Shown here piece after piece: positions 44,417 through 56,500 of a stretch of DNA of 64,000 bases. The stretch is from assembly GCA_020726505.1 (NCBI GenBank), contig JAHLEZ010000037.1:248001-312000 (forward strand), given 5' to 3'. The notes below the pieces were generated by a model. The model worked only from the letters and a program-made list of their open reading frames with translations. It searched no databases and was not told where the DNA came from. Within the stretch, counting starts at the first letter, position 1; each line of letters begins with the position of its first letter. The stretch is from Leptodontidium sp. MPI-SDFR-AT-0119 (taxonomy: Eukaryota > Ascomycota > Leotiomycetes > Helotiales > Leptodontidiaceae). The position numbers were made by a program, and so were the translations under genes.

Positions 44417-45699
44417 ATCTGAATCTTGTCCGGACTTGAATTCAAGATCTTTGCCTTTCGATTGCTAGTGTTGAGAAGAATTAGAAAGATCCCTGAGAGA
44501 TACAGAGCAGATGGAGGGGTGATGGAGCACGGGGGAATTCATGCATTAGCGGGCAGCCACGTTCCAGCCCTTGTACACCCTTGTGCACCACGCGCCACTC
44601 CGCTAGTGGCATTCAATGATTTGGGCCTTGCGAACCGGAAAGTCCAGCGGGAAGTAAACAAGAGGTGGCTGATCTTCATGTTCTCTTTCTGTTAATCTAC
44701 CCATTGTCTTATATCTCGGAGATATGGATGAAGGCCCAGGACGGTGCCTACATTTTATTAAAACTAGAGTTCAGATCTCTGTGGAGTAAAACTGCAATCT
44801 CTATAACCACAGATGAAAATATCAGTAGCATCATACAGTTTGTCGAATACCTAGCTCACGACATTGCTGATCGCGGGGTAAGTCTTTTAGAGATTGCGGG
44901 GTGCAAATTCCTTTGCTCTTTGGTTGCGGTACAACGTAAAATCTTCCACCCCAAAATTCGAGATCGAAAGTGGGATACACATACCGCATGAAATGCCGTC
45001 CACAGTAGCACCAGCATGCATTCGGTGGTATTACGCGTCCCCACGAGGAGCAGTCTCTCCATTGTGGGGATGTGGACGGGCGGGTGTGGGGATCTTTAGC
45101 GAGGTGACCCAGGGGTAGTGAGGAAGAGATTTCGGTCCCAACACTCCTCTACATTGCCACACCTATTATTCGCAGAGTGGATAGGAATATGTTTTCTACT
45201 AGAACACTTTCACTTCAATTTTTAGTCGAGTGCAATCTCCAGGCTGGAGACTCCAGTCGACTGAAGTTTGTTTCCACATGTACGAATACAGCCTGAATGG
45301 ATGTGTTTGGAAACAGTCGAAGGTAAGAATAGATCTCCATCGTGTAATAAGCAATCTGATTGGGAAAAAATAACTACGGGGCTCCAGGGCCAATCCAGTC
45401 AGCCCATGGCAAACGAAAAGTCACACTGCTGGTTCGATTTCTGTACACTAGTCGCACACCAAGAACTCCACGGTTCCTGGCTCCGTACCGTCCTTGGTTT
45501 CGGTACCTCCTCGACCCAGATCATGGAACCCCCCAATAGGCCAGAATTGCTTTGGTTCTTTTGCAGATAATCAGCCATCCTCTTTGCTTTGCTTGTAAGG
45601 GTTCCCGCATCGCCCCAAGAGTAGATTTGGTTCACCATGCAAAAAGCAGCGCAGGAACGAAAAAGACAAGCATTGGAAAGGGCGGGTTGCCCCAGTCTC
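44417..45699. other. Intergenic, no gene seen
   Basis: 1.3 kb containing the upstream region of the C2H2 gene and the 3' side of the kinase-like gene. No coding signal. Confidence 0.45.
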
Positions 45700-46900
45700 T
45701 TAAAGCTCTTGCCACCATGAACAATCCAAGACTTGGTCGATGGTCAGTCTAGCCGTCGGATCCGGCTTTGTCATTCCAGATATCATATCTAGTGCAGCTT
45801 TACCAAGCTCCTTCCCCCACACCTCAAATCGTAGCTCGGGTTGGTTATTCACCGCAAGCTCAGCCGTTGCTGACGCTTTCTTCAGAATACTGTGCCCGCG
45901 ACTATCGACCTGCTTGAGGAGTCCTTCGTTCACTGGCCCGAAATAGGCGAAGTGTCGAGTCAGAATGTCTTCGTACGGCTCTATACCATGCTCCGCTAGC
46001 TCCGCAAGCACCTTCTTATCCTCCAAGAGCAGGAGGTCCCCACCCCCTAGAGCATATATACACTGCAAACAAAGTTCAACATGAATTCTTGAAACCGAAC
46101 ATGGCCCACTTACCACAAGTCCATAAGAGAATATGTCGGACGCTTTTGTCATACCGCTTCCGATCTGTCCTTCTGGGCTCCGCCACATGAAATTCCCTAG
46201 TGCAACCCCTGACCGAAGTGGCGTCGCTCCTACCTGCTTATAAGCAACGCCAAAATCGCCCAGGGTCGCATCGGTGACTATTTTGTTGCCCCCTTCAGCA
46301 CCAGTCCAATTGACGGAAATGTTGTCGGGTTTTACATCTGCCAAGAACTCGAATGGTTAGGGGTTTTGAGTACAATATCAATTTCCGAGGCGTAAAGAGC
46401 ATACCGAGATGGAGCCAGCCTTTGCCATGGAAGTCCTGGATCGCCTCGCCTACGTACCGCAGCACCTTCTTTAGTTCCGCCGGAGGAAAAGCAGGATCGG
46501 CCCGCATCAAGTCAAGTAGGGTGTCTGTGAAATATGGATAGACAACAATGCGGTCCTCCGGAGTGAAATCAATAGGCATGCGAAGCCGACGGGAGCTACA
46601 AACTCGTCTGCGAGGCGTCGGGAAAGATCGAAGATCGATTTCGATTCTTGCTTTATAACGACGGACTCATTTCCGCTCCTGAGAGATCGTTAGGAATATG
46701 ATGAAGTAATGAGACGGAGGCGTGGAGCTTGAGACATACGTCGCTTTGAAGATGGTGGGGTTACCATCCTCATTTTTGTGAAGTACTGCGCCACGGAGAT
46801 ACTGGCGACCAGATGCGCCCACTATGGTAGATGCCATTCTGACGCTTCCACTGCATATGGAGAGAAGCCGACCGATGGGTTGGGCAGGATGTTTAAACAT
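45700..46900 (-). pseudogene. Protein-kinase-like gene with a frameshift in the N-lobe
   Basis: Four exons can be read: complement(45700..46062, 46114..46337, 46405..46678, 46740..46900). Kinase marks are VVIK (the ATP-anchoring Lys), a helix with DLSRRLADEF, HLDVKPDN for the catalytic loop (Leu in place of Arg of HRD), LGDFGVA and WRSPE for the activation segment, then DIFSYG and ARLTIDQVL. All introns are phase-consistent except that exon 2 is one base off. Its first part is read as DLSRRLADEF in one frame, while SRRLRMPIDFTPEDRIVVYPYF continues in another, with the switch near 46590-46605. The summed length is 3n+2, supporting a frameshift. A glycine-rich loop is not obvious. It could be a young pseudogene or a base error. 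It belongs to a fungal Ser/Thr kinase-like group. Confidence 0.6.
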
Positions 46901-47445
46901 CGCAGCAGGAATGGGTTGAATGAACCGACTGGGCTGAATTGAATTGGATTGGAAAACACAACCTCAAAATATTTACCTTCAAGTGGCACGGCTCATAGGA
47001 GTGGGGCTAGACGTCTGAATCGGGTCATATTATCCCGATTTAAACGTTTCTTGACGAAAATATACCCAGCTCGTGTTAAAGTCCACTGATTATAGTAATT
47101 ATAATATATTGCAAGAGTTAAAGAGACCGATACCTTCGAATCAAAGGTTTACAAAAGTTTAAAGATAAGTGTATATTAGAAATATAACGTACGTTAAGTA
47201 TTAACCTACGTATATATAAGAATTACCTCTCCATAAAGTACATCTCTGCACCCTTTATGAAGGTAATTTAATAAATAATTCAATTAAACAGGAAGCTTAC
47301 CCTACTAATACGTTCTGACAGTATTTGTCATGCGCAGAATCTTTTGTTAACAGTGTATCGTCAGCAATAGCTCGGAACCAGCCAGCTGACTCCCCATGCT
47401 CCTGGACTGAAGTCTGCATTGATAACTGACTCCTCTAGATTGATA
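46901..47445. other. AT-rich intergenic stretch
   Basis: 47040-47320 is strongly AT-rich (many TATA, TTAA and TAAT runs) compared with flanks. This is the composition expected of an old, mutated repeat or a chromatin boundary. No ORF or terminal repeats are seen. The part at 47361-47445 is open in a frame overlapping the next gene. Confidence 0.35.
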
Positions 47446-49676
47446 CTAAAATGAGCCTTGACCATGGTTTCTACCTTGGGCGTAATTTGAACGCCTCCCC
47501 TCTTCGATCCAGCAGTATCTCTCTTGTCTATCAGCCAGTCTGCGGTCTCGGGACCGCTCAATCCTGGATTCTGTAGCTCTAGTCTGACTTGCGCTTCTTG
47601 TTCTTCTGTGTCTACTCGGTGTCTTGACACGAGCTGGATAGACGATTGTAACAGGTTCATGATGCTGTCGGCCTCGTTCGCTTTCACTCGCAATGCGGAT
47701 GGGTGGTTGAAGACTTGGAGCCGGAATTCCATTGATTATCTTCCACTGGGAATCGGACACGCGTCTGGGATCGGGAAGTCCTGCTTCCCATAATTTGTCG
47801 TTGACGGTGGATGCTGTAGGGGGGCGACGGCGGCTCTGACTTCGCTGTCTTTGGTGGTGCTCCTTCTGCGGCTGCACCGAATAACTTCCCGACGACTCCT
47901 CATCAAGCAATTTTGCTTCCAGGGCTCGCGCTCCTCGTGCCCAGCGTTTCTCACACCAGGAGATAACTTTTCCGGATGTGAATCCAAGCACTATCGTTCC
48001 TAGCAGAACTGGAAATGCATATCTGGGGTACACCGCAGGCTGAAGCCCTGTGTTGTTCATGCCAAAGACAGCCTTCAGTGAGGTTAGCAGATTCCCTAAA
48101 ACAACCTCAAATGGCATTTTAACTTACAGCAACCAGGGAAAGGGGCAAGAATACCACCGCCAAATAATTCAGTCTTTTGAACTGAAGTCCTTGCGCTACT
48201 GTTTCCAAGTTGAATGCCTGCAATCGCGCATCAATGAGCAATCGCAGTCTGTAAGTTTGACGAGGGGACTTACGATGTTGAGTAGATCCTCCATCGATCT
48301 AAGATGCCGCTCTGAAGAAAGTTGGTGATGCTTTAAATGAGCTTTAATCGCGTCCATTTTCTGGATGAGACGATTCAAACTTGCAAGTTGAGACTTGTCG
48401 CCGCCAAGAAGGCGATCTTTCAATTGACTCAGGCTGTTCTGGTAGGCGTCTGTGAAAGCAACATGCACTCTCAAGCACTCTTTCTGATTGATGATTGCTT
48501 CTTTGAATTTATGGAGCGCCCGTGTCTGCTCCAAGATTGGAAGTGCCACCTTGTCGCCGTAGACCTCGTCTCTGAGTCTGTTGATATGAGTAAAGGTAGC
48601 ACTCCATACCCTATCCCATTGAGTGAAAGAGAATAGGTCTGCAAATATCCAGTGAGGAAGCTCTCGAAGTCTTCTGAAGCGGTAAAGCTGATCTTCGGAG
48701 TAGTATTGAGACAGTCTTTCGTGAATGCCGATGTCTTGCGTGCTCATGATGAAAATGACTGGGATATCTGGGTGCCCAGGAAGGAAATCTCTCGAGCAGC
48801 ACCAGGTGGAAAATGGTGTCCAGATTGCTTGCCCTGCTGATAGCCCCTTCTTGTTTTCTGGCATGTCAAGATTCTCGATCGCAAATTCGATGTCTGTATT
48901 TCTTCAGCAATTGCCTTCGCTCAGTACCAATTGAAACGTGGCTTACCGTCCCCACAAAAAGTTGGCAGGACCGCTTTCCCATATGTTGCACGTTGACTTG
49001 GACTGAAGAAGTCCAGTAATCCTTCTGATAGAGATTTGAATGATGAGCAAAGTGCACTCTGAAGCCAAGGCGTGATGCCTTCGATGGTTCTGGTCATTTC
49101 AGCGTCATTGAGAAGCAGTAGATCTTCACCCACACAAGAAGAAGCCCTTTTTGAGTGAGGAGCGAACTCATTTAGTATTTCACGAATTTCCGATTTATGG
49201 TCCTCCGCAAATTGAAACGATTGGCTGAACTCGACCGCCTCCGTTTGGCCATTCGAAGTGATGTTGCTAACCCTGATCTTGACAAAATTGTCCTTTGACT
49301 TCCGTTTTCGAGTCTTCTGCATCGTTAGTACTGAAATTTGGGCCAATGACAGGAGGCTCACATAAATCTCCATAACTCTGGGGAGGTACTCGCTCAAATG
49401 CTGAAAGTAGGATCGTAAAGCCCTCCAGCCGGAAATGCAAGAATATTTCGATTATCTCTTCGATTTGACGTATTGATCTAAGTCCAAGAGGTCAGAAGCA
49501 AAGACTGGATATGGTCGTCACGGTCTTTCTATATTGACCTCAAATTAGATGATGGCTGAGGCTCAGCTGCCTCACCGAGGAGTCAGCCCTCGCTTATCAG
49601 GCGAGTCGAGGGCAGGAGAAAGATTTCCTTTCCGATTGGCAGACTTGAATTCTACAAAGCCGCCAGCAACCGCCAT
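47446..49676 (-). CDS. CorA-like membrane protein with GMN motif
   Basis: Six exons, complement(47446..48072, 48128..48217, 48274..48893, 48947..49316, 49390..49477, 49576..49676), give 631 aa. Exon joins are supported by phase and by a perfect TACTAAC branch site in intron 2. The N-terminal part is a soluble alpha/beta region (RQIEEIIEIFLHFRLEGF, PVIFIMSTQDIGIHERL). A long helical stalk follows (residues about 290-410), then TM1 with LAVVFLPLSLVAAVFGMNN, which carries the GMN signature of CorA Mg2+ channels, and TM2 PVLLGTIVLGF. The tail is very basic and Arg/Ser-rich. Fungal proteins of this type often function beyond Mg2+ transport and are undefined. It is divergent from the ankyrin/CorA-like gene 3.8 kb away. 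Confidence 0.8.
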
Positions 49677-50181
49677 GATCGTTCTGGATCATGCCGTGAC
49701 GCTCGATCAATAGGCACATGTGACTGCGGAATCAGTTGACGGCGCTTAAGTCAAGGCATCACGTTTCAGCCTTGTGCACGTCATCAGCTTCTCGCCAAGA
49801 CCCAATGCCACCCACTCATGGCGTTCAATTAATTAATAGAAACGTCTGCTGAAAAGCAAAATTCGCGTCTGCCTTGAGCGACGCACCCACGCTCGAACTC
49901 GTAATTTAACATGGGGGCCGAACGTCAAGTGATCGAAGCCAAGCCAGAGAACTTGGAAGCGGCGAGAATAGGTAATTCCATTATATCACATCAATCAAAG
50001 ACGATGCTGCAGGTATAAATCATCTTTTATTTGCGTATTAGGTACAAAACTGTTAAAATCAATAAGGCAAAGAACCATAAATTCTAAGTCGAGAAGAGAA
50101 CTTTGTCCGTCTTCGCGAGAGATGGAATCAGGACAGATCCATGAGACGTGCAATTCCGCACAATTGAAACACCCGAGAATC
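49677..50181. other. Intergenic, no gene seen
   Basis: 505 bp: promoter of the CorA-like gene and 3' UTR of the next minus-strand gene. Confidence 0.45.
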
Positions 50182-50888
50182 TTACAAGACGGCAAGAGCA
50201 CCAACGGCGATAGCGAGAAGACCAATGGCTGGCTTGATGAGGGAAGCAGCGCCAGTGAACTCAACCTGGCCAGTGGTGACTGGGGTAGCAGCTGGATTGT
50301 TGGCAATCATCTGGAGATGAAGAGGAAGTAGGCTGACAGGGAGGGTTGACTGGCTTGGTGATTGTGCATGGGCAGTCGGTGATGGTCAAAGTCTCATCCT
50401 TGGTGGCAGTGTAGGTCTTGTGGTTGTAGACCAAGGTGGTTGGCTCAGGGCAGTAAGTGGTGAACCTGGTGACGGTCTCAGTGGTCCAGACAGACTTGTG
50501 GTCGTATGGGTTGTAGCCGAGGCAAGCAGCAAGCTCAGCAGAGCACTTTGAAGGTTGTTAGCAATGAGTCTTCACATCTTTGAAGCATTGGGTAAGAAAC
50601 AATACATACGGTGGCTTGGTTGGCATTTGGCTTGGTGCGGCACTTATCAGCGACAGCCTGGCAAGACTCCTTAGGAACGTAGGAGGAGGAAGTGGTGGTG
50701 GCCGTGATGTTGGCATATGGGTTGTATCCCAGGCAAGCAGAGAGTTGTGCCGAGCAGAAAGACTGGTTGGCATTTGGAGCAGTACGGCAAGCGTTTGCTT
50801 GTTCTTGACATTCAGCGCGTTTACCAATGACGGAGGCGTTGGTCAAGGCCGCAGCCAGGACGACGCAAGAAGCGATGCAATAACGCAT
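50182..50888 (-). CDS. GPI-anchored secreted protein with two copies of a cysteine module
   Basis: Three exons, complement(50182..50310, 50351..50545, 50610..50888), give 200 aa. A signal peptide (MRYCIASCVVLAAALTNASV) is followed by KR, a likely Kex2 site. A module of about 34 residues occurs twice: ECQEQANACRTAPNANQ ... CSAQLSACLGYNPY, and SCQAVADKCRTKPNANQ ... CSAELAACLGYNPY. Intron 1 lies inside the second copy. A Thr-rich stretch (TETVTRFTTYCPEPTTLVYN) and DCPCTITKP follow. The tail SLIKPAIGLLAIAVGALAVL is a GPI-attachment signal. Intron 2 is only 40 nt, and skipping it is needed to reach the GPI tail. It is a likely wall protein of high abundance, as its codons are strongly C-ending. 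Function unknown. Confidence 0.8.
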
Positions 50889-51456
50889 AATGACTTGTTA
50901 GAAAGGTTTGGGAAAGTTTTTGTAGGAGTGGGTGAAAGTAGAATTATCCGAGGGCAGGTTAAAAATTTGGTAGTTGAAATGGAAAGTCTGAGTTATAGCA
51001 AATTGGATTTCATTCTCCCTATATGGATCTTCACAGTATTCCAGTATCTTAGTGACGTGTGTCATGTTGGAGGACTGAGACCGATAACCTCGACTAGCTG
51101 CAACAGTACCAAAAACAGTTATATGTGAGGTCAGCAGGTTTGAATTCCGTGAAGGTCAACCCCAATTAATCCCAGAATAAAATTCTATTGTTGATTGCGT
51201 TTGCCAAGACCATGGCGGTGAGTACCCCATACAAATTATCTTTTACAGGTAAGAGCCGTGCAGAAGTGAAGCTAAGTTTTGGTCTGGACATTCGAGCCGA
51301 AGACTTCCAAGCTCGGCAAAAAAAATTCCATTCTCAGAAATATTTCAAAGGTACTGGCTGAGAACAATGGGCGCTCGTGAGTGCTACTGTTGCGAGTTTT
51401 CCGTTGAGTCCTGGGATTGACGGAGTTTACCTGATCAAGAGCGGCAAGCTCGACGC
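50889..51456. other. Intergenic, promoter side of the GPI gene
   Basis: 568 bp with no gene; ends at the MITE-like element. Confidence 0.4.
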
Positions 51457-51607
51457 CTATCCCCTTAGCTGCCAGAAGCGCCCTCGCCACAGGGCACGTG
51501 CGCTAAGCAACTGCTGTAGAAACCACTATTTCTAGCCCTTCTCGCTAAAGCAGCCTATCATAACAGGGCTCTTAGAAGGGCGCTCCTGGTGGCAGCTAAG
51601 GGGATAG
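51457..51607. mobile_element. MITE-like element with 18-bp perfect terminal inverted repeats
   Basis: CTATCCCCTTAGCTGCCA at 51457-51474 is repeated in exact inverse at 51590-51607. Just inside, AGCGCCCT (51477-51484) pairs with AGGGCGCT (51577-51584). The 151-bp element has no ORF and contains an internal hairpin (TAGAAA ... TTTCTA). A 3-bp CGC flanks both ends and could be a target-site duplication. This fits a non-autonomous DNA transposon; the superfamily is not determined. Confidence 0.6.
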
Positions 51608-52499
51608 CGCCCCATATGATCACGAGTTTCCTTTCAAGGTTAATTAACGACTGTTTTTTTCAAACAAAAATTTATGAGTGCGAGCACGGCTAAGATCTTG
51701 AAACAGTCATCTAAGCCTGTCATCTGGTATACAAGGTACAAAACGGGCCGGGGAAGGCTAAAATCTTTGCACTCCTACCTCGTCTTGGAAAATATTTACA
51801 TTACTGAGGCAAAAAAAAAAAAGATAAACAGAAATGTTTCGAGCTATTTGGTGGTTTGTCCATATATAGTCGCTGACGGCGGCAAACTAGTGGCGTCGGT
51901 ACCAGTTGCGGTTCCAACGTCGGCATAGACACCGGGTGTTACATGCGTCATTGCTTTGTCGGCCACATTATTTCGCACTCTACAATCGAGGGTTGAGTCA
52001 ATAGCCAGTTAAATGGAGGTATCGTTCAAACCATTAAGTCTAGATTATTTCACGAGGGAAAATATTGCCGTAACTATTAAGTTGACTTTGACGTCAAAGT
52101 TTTTGCCAAAGGATGTTTGGGGAATTCATGCCGGCTTAAATCCCTTTATCTACTCAACCGAATCAAAACTATAATAGTAAATTACTTGAGCCTCCTATAG
52201 CCGAGCTATTTATCTTATTGAGGGGTTGCACCAGCTGGCACTGTTTATTCTATCTGTTGACTTGGGCTGGTATCGTGCACTTTCTCAGTTCCTTATTAAA
52301 AGTGGTAGATTTTGAGTGAGAGACAAATCATGGAACACAGCAGATTTACGAAAGTAACAGGTATGTTTTGATTCAAACTAAAATGTCACGGCTCCACTCG
52401 TTCTGCATCATTCGTGCGGTCCAAGAATATCGGGTGAAAACTAAACTGTAAGTGAGAGCAGCCGCCAGCTATCAATACTGGACTTGGGCTCAGCCAACC
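51608..52499. other. Intergenic, no gene seen
   Basis: 892 bp, AT-rich in its second half; no coding signal. Confidence 0.4.
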
Positions 52500-52604
52500 A
52501 AAAAAAAAATAAAAATAAAATAAAAATAAAAATAAAATAAAAATAAAATAAAAATAAAAATAAAATAAAAATAAAAATAAAAATAAAATAAAAATAAAAA
52601 TAAA

Positions 52605-52635
<31 letters not shown>

Positions 52636-52693
52636 TAAAAATAAAAATAAAAATAAAAATAAAAATAAAAATAAAAATAAAAATAAAAATAAA

Positions 52694-52724
<31 letters not shown>

Positions 52725-52770
52725 TAAAAATAAAAATAAAAATAAAAATAAAAATAAAAATAAAAATAAA

Positions 52771-52801
<31 letters not shown>

Positions 52802-52846
52802 TAAAAATAAAAATAAAAATAAAAATAAAAATAAAAATAAAAAAGA
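52500..52846. repeat. A-rich hexamer array, (AAAAAT)n with AAAAT interruptions
   Basis: About 350 bp made almost entirely of AAAAAT units, with five-base AAAAT variants scattered mainly in the first third. The long minus-strand frames here (Phe/Ile/Tyr/Leu only, open in all three phases) are artefacts of the repeat. Length polymorphism is likely. Confidence 0.95.
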
Positions 52847-53511
52847 AAGACAAAAATAATTACGAATCTGGAGAATTCTAACGAAGAGCGCATGCACTTT
52901 AGAGAATTTCAAGGACGAAGAATAACAAAACCAAAACAAGACGAAGGAGAAAAAACAACACAAAGCGTGGGAGAATCAAACCAGGAGAATCAACCGGGAA
53001 TCCCCCATACCACGAACTTTGCTCACGCAACCCACGCAGCAGAAATACTTTTCATGATTAGTATCTGACTCCAAGAGCTCTTCTAAAGAATCGATATACT
53101 TTTCGCTCGCATTCGATCGTACAAATGAGAGAAGAGAGCCATAATCAACGGCGGGATGGCGCCTGCAGGGTGTTTTCTGGGGCACATTTGTGACCGGGGA
53201 GAGGCCTTCCCGACGGGTTGTAACTGGCTACTCGGCAAATATTGTCCAGCTCGCGCAAGCCACCAAGAACCCCGATCGAGTATTTTCGGCCCGTATCTGC
53301 GAGCATGTATGCGCGCCGACGCTGTCGTCACAATCTTTCAGCTGCAATAAATACAGCCTCATATCTCGCGACAGCGAGATTTCAAGAACTTAAATACTCC
53401 TAGCGACAGCTGGGAAAGATCCACGGTTTTCACCTTACTAAATACATCGTTTTGAGAATTATCGCAATAGTTGGTCAACTTTGGGCTGCTGCTCGAGACT
53501 AGCATCTAGTG
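52847..53511. other. Intergenic, promoter of the ankyrin/CorA-like gene
   Basis: 665 bp without a gene between the hexamer array and the next start codon. Confidence 0.45.
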
Positions 53512-56500
53512 ATGGACGAAGCACAGCAGGGGGATATGAGCGAGTCGGAATTGAACGAGCATCTCTGGGGAGCTGTATTGGAAGGAGATCTGGACGACGT
53601 CAAGGCATGTATTCTCGACGGAGCCGATATTTCTGCCAAAGACAAAACCGGATCGACGGCCGTTCATCAGGCGGTGAGAAACAACAGGATCAACATCGTG
53701 AAGTTCTTATTAGACATAGAAACAAACCTGACCTCCACGACCGATGAAGGGCTAGCGAGTCAATCCGAGCGCAAAGTTCAGAAGCCAGAGGTCAACACGA
53801 CAGATAAGACAGGAGAAACACCACTTCTTCGAGCCGTGATCAACAATCAAGCAGATGTCGTCGAGCTGCTTTTGGAACATGGAGCTAAGACTGGGTCATT
53901 CGACTATCAGGGAGATTCAGAGCTAAGTGTAGCTATCTGGAACAAAAACAATAAGATCGCTACTCGGTTAATTCCTGAAACAGACGACATCAACACGAGA
54001 AATAAAGATGGCATAACGGCTTTCCTTTGGGCTGCTTCGACGGGCAACACAGCTCTAGGCTTGATGCTAGCTCAAAGAGGCGTTGATACTTCAGAAGCCA
54101 CTGAGGGTAAAGGAACAGCATTGCATTTCGCAGCTTCTGGTGGCCATCTTGAGTTTCTAGACTTCTTGCTCAATCCCGAAGCTCTTAGTCAACCTGGCCC
54201 TGCCCTTCACACATCACGATTGACCCCTACGAGTCAGGCTCCGGCAGAATCTCAAGAACTTCCACAGTGGAGTGTACCGGACTTGGAAGCTCGGCAGATC
54301 AATGGACTAACGCCGTTGCTGTTCGCTGCCTGGGAAGGTCAAAGAGATACCGTAGCTTTGTTGTTGAAGCATGGCTCTAAGATCACAGCTATTGACGATG
54401 ACGGTTGGACTGCATTGCACCTTTCCGTCTATAATGAACACATCGAAGTTGTGAAACTATTGCTCGAAGCTATGAATGGAGATATGATCGCAGTTGGTAA
54501 TAAAGATGGGGATACTGCGCTACATGTCGCTTGCCAGGGGGAGGACGAGAGAATTATCAAGCAACTGTTGAAAATCATGGAAACCAAATGTCGATATGCA
54601 ATCGTGCACAAAAACAGAGCCCAATTGACAGCGCTCTCGGTAGCTGTGGAAGCAAAGGCAAAAGGATTTGTGCAACTTTTGGTCAATTACGAGGCAGATG
54701 TTCAGTATCTGGAGATGCCGGCCGAGGAGGACTGGCCATGGCCTGCGATGGTAGACGGCATTGATCCTCAGCAAGTTGAGCTCACTGGAGAGATATTACT
54801 GGAACTCGCAAATGCAGGGTTAGCAGACGACTCGGACCCTAATGTGCAGATCATCGACAGTGAAAGTCGGTTGAAGTCTCTAGCTTGGGCAGCACGGAAT
54901 GGAGACGAGGAAATTCTGAGCCAGCTTCTAAGATTGAATGACATAGGTCCATCTCGAGTATTGTACTGGGCTGCAGTAGGAGGCCAAGAAGACATTGTCG
55001 AAAGCCTTCTTCAAAAGTACAATGAGACGCCTCCAGATGCTCTCGTGGCTGACGAGGTGGGACCTAAGGCTATTGAAGCTGCGGCTCGAAATGGACATGA
55101 GGAAATTGTTTCACTACTGATTCAAAAGCTGATCGAAATCGACAAGGAAACCTTCTTGTTGAAGAGTCCTGCGAAGAGTACCGATAAATGGACGCCTTTG
55201 CATTGGGCAGTCAATTACAAGCCAGAGGAAGCCGTGCTGATTGTACGACACATGTTGATGAACGGAGCGAATCCAGATGCCCCATTGGACAATGTCGATG
55301 AGCCTTTCTCTGCCGTTGATCTCGCCAGAAGTCTGAAAGGTTTTCCAGGGTTCGACCAAGACATCCTCAGACTTTTGGTCACACCCTATCGGCTTCCCAA
55401 AAAGCCCATCCAGCTTGAAGAGCCTGTTCATCCCGAGAACTTGGTAGCTGACATCTGTGACAAGTTTTACACCAACATCATCGACTTTTATCCTTCAGAT
55501 GGCCACTTCAACACTTTGGAGAGGAAGAGCACGATCCAGGAGATAATATACGAGAAAGGGCCCGATGAGCTCATGGCCAACGCTAGGAGGACATGGGAGA
55601 TCAGCGATAAGCTAGAACACCGCTTCAGGTGGATTCACTTACCGGAGAATAATGTATGTATCTCCCACACTGGTTATAGAAAAGAAAGGCTGACGCGGAT
55701 TCTCGCAGTGGATATGGGCTGAGGCAAATAATCATGACTCGGTTCAGCCAATGAAGTACTAACATAAAACTAGGATCTAATGCAAAGAATTGCGTATGAA
55801 TCCAAGAAGTCTGTCGAGGACTACACTCGTCTTAAGAATTTCGTGGAGCAAACACGACGAGAACATCCTGGGAAGATACATTCAAGATTCATGTACCCTG
55901 CCTTGAATGTGAGCTCACAGAGTCATCCTTAATTATAATGAGACGAGGTTTGACTGAAGACAACAGTTTGAGAGTAAAGACTTCCATTCGGGAGAAGACG
56001 CAAATATTTCGAAGTTGCGAAGCGAGAATAAATTAGATAGCCAAGAAAAGCGGAAGAGGTGGGTTACATATCTAGAAGTAACTAGATGAGAGAGAGCATA
56101 CTGACAAGACTCAAAGAACCACGGGTATTATAGGGGTGTCGAAGGATATTCCGGCTGGAGCACCAGGGCCAGGCACACACCTCAAAGTCGATGCCAGAAA
56201 AGAAGGCAAGAGGAGAGGGCTTGGCCACAAGGATAGCCATCAACATACCCACGAAGACACCAGGCGAAAATCGATTGCTCCAGGAACTACCAACGAAATG
56301 GATGGGAATCTCAACAACTCAGACCTGGGCGGTCAGCAAGATGGAACGAATGACGTGCAAGAGCTGAAAGAAACGAAATCCAAGAGGTCGGCCGGGAAAG
56401 ACAAATCTCAAAGTCCAACAGATGCTCTTCTGGGAAGTAAAATGGGAATATCAGTACGTTCTATGTGAAATTTTCTGTTCGCGGTGACTCAAAAACGCTA

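Noticed and set aside
52386..52963. Three long minus-strand frames of Phe/Ile/Tyr/Leu
   Set aside because: They are translations of the AAAAAT array, open in all phases because the repeat contains no stop codon on that strand.
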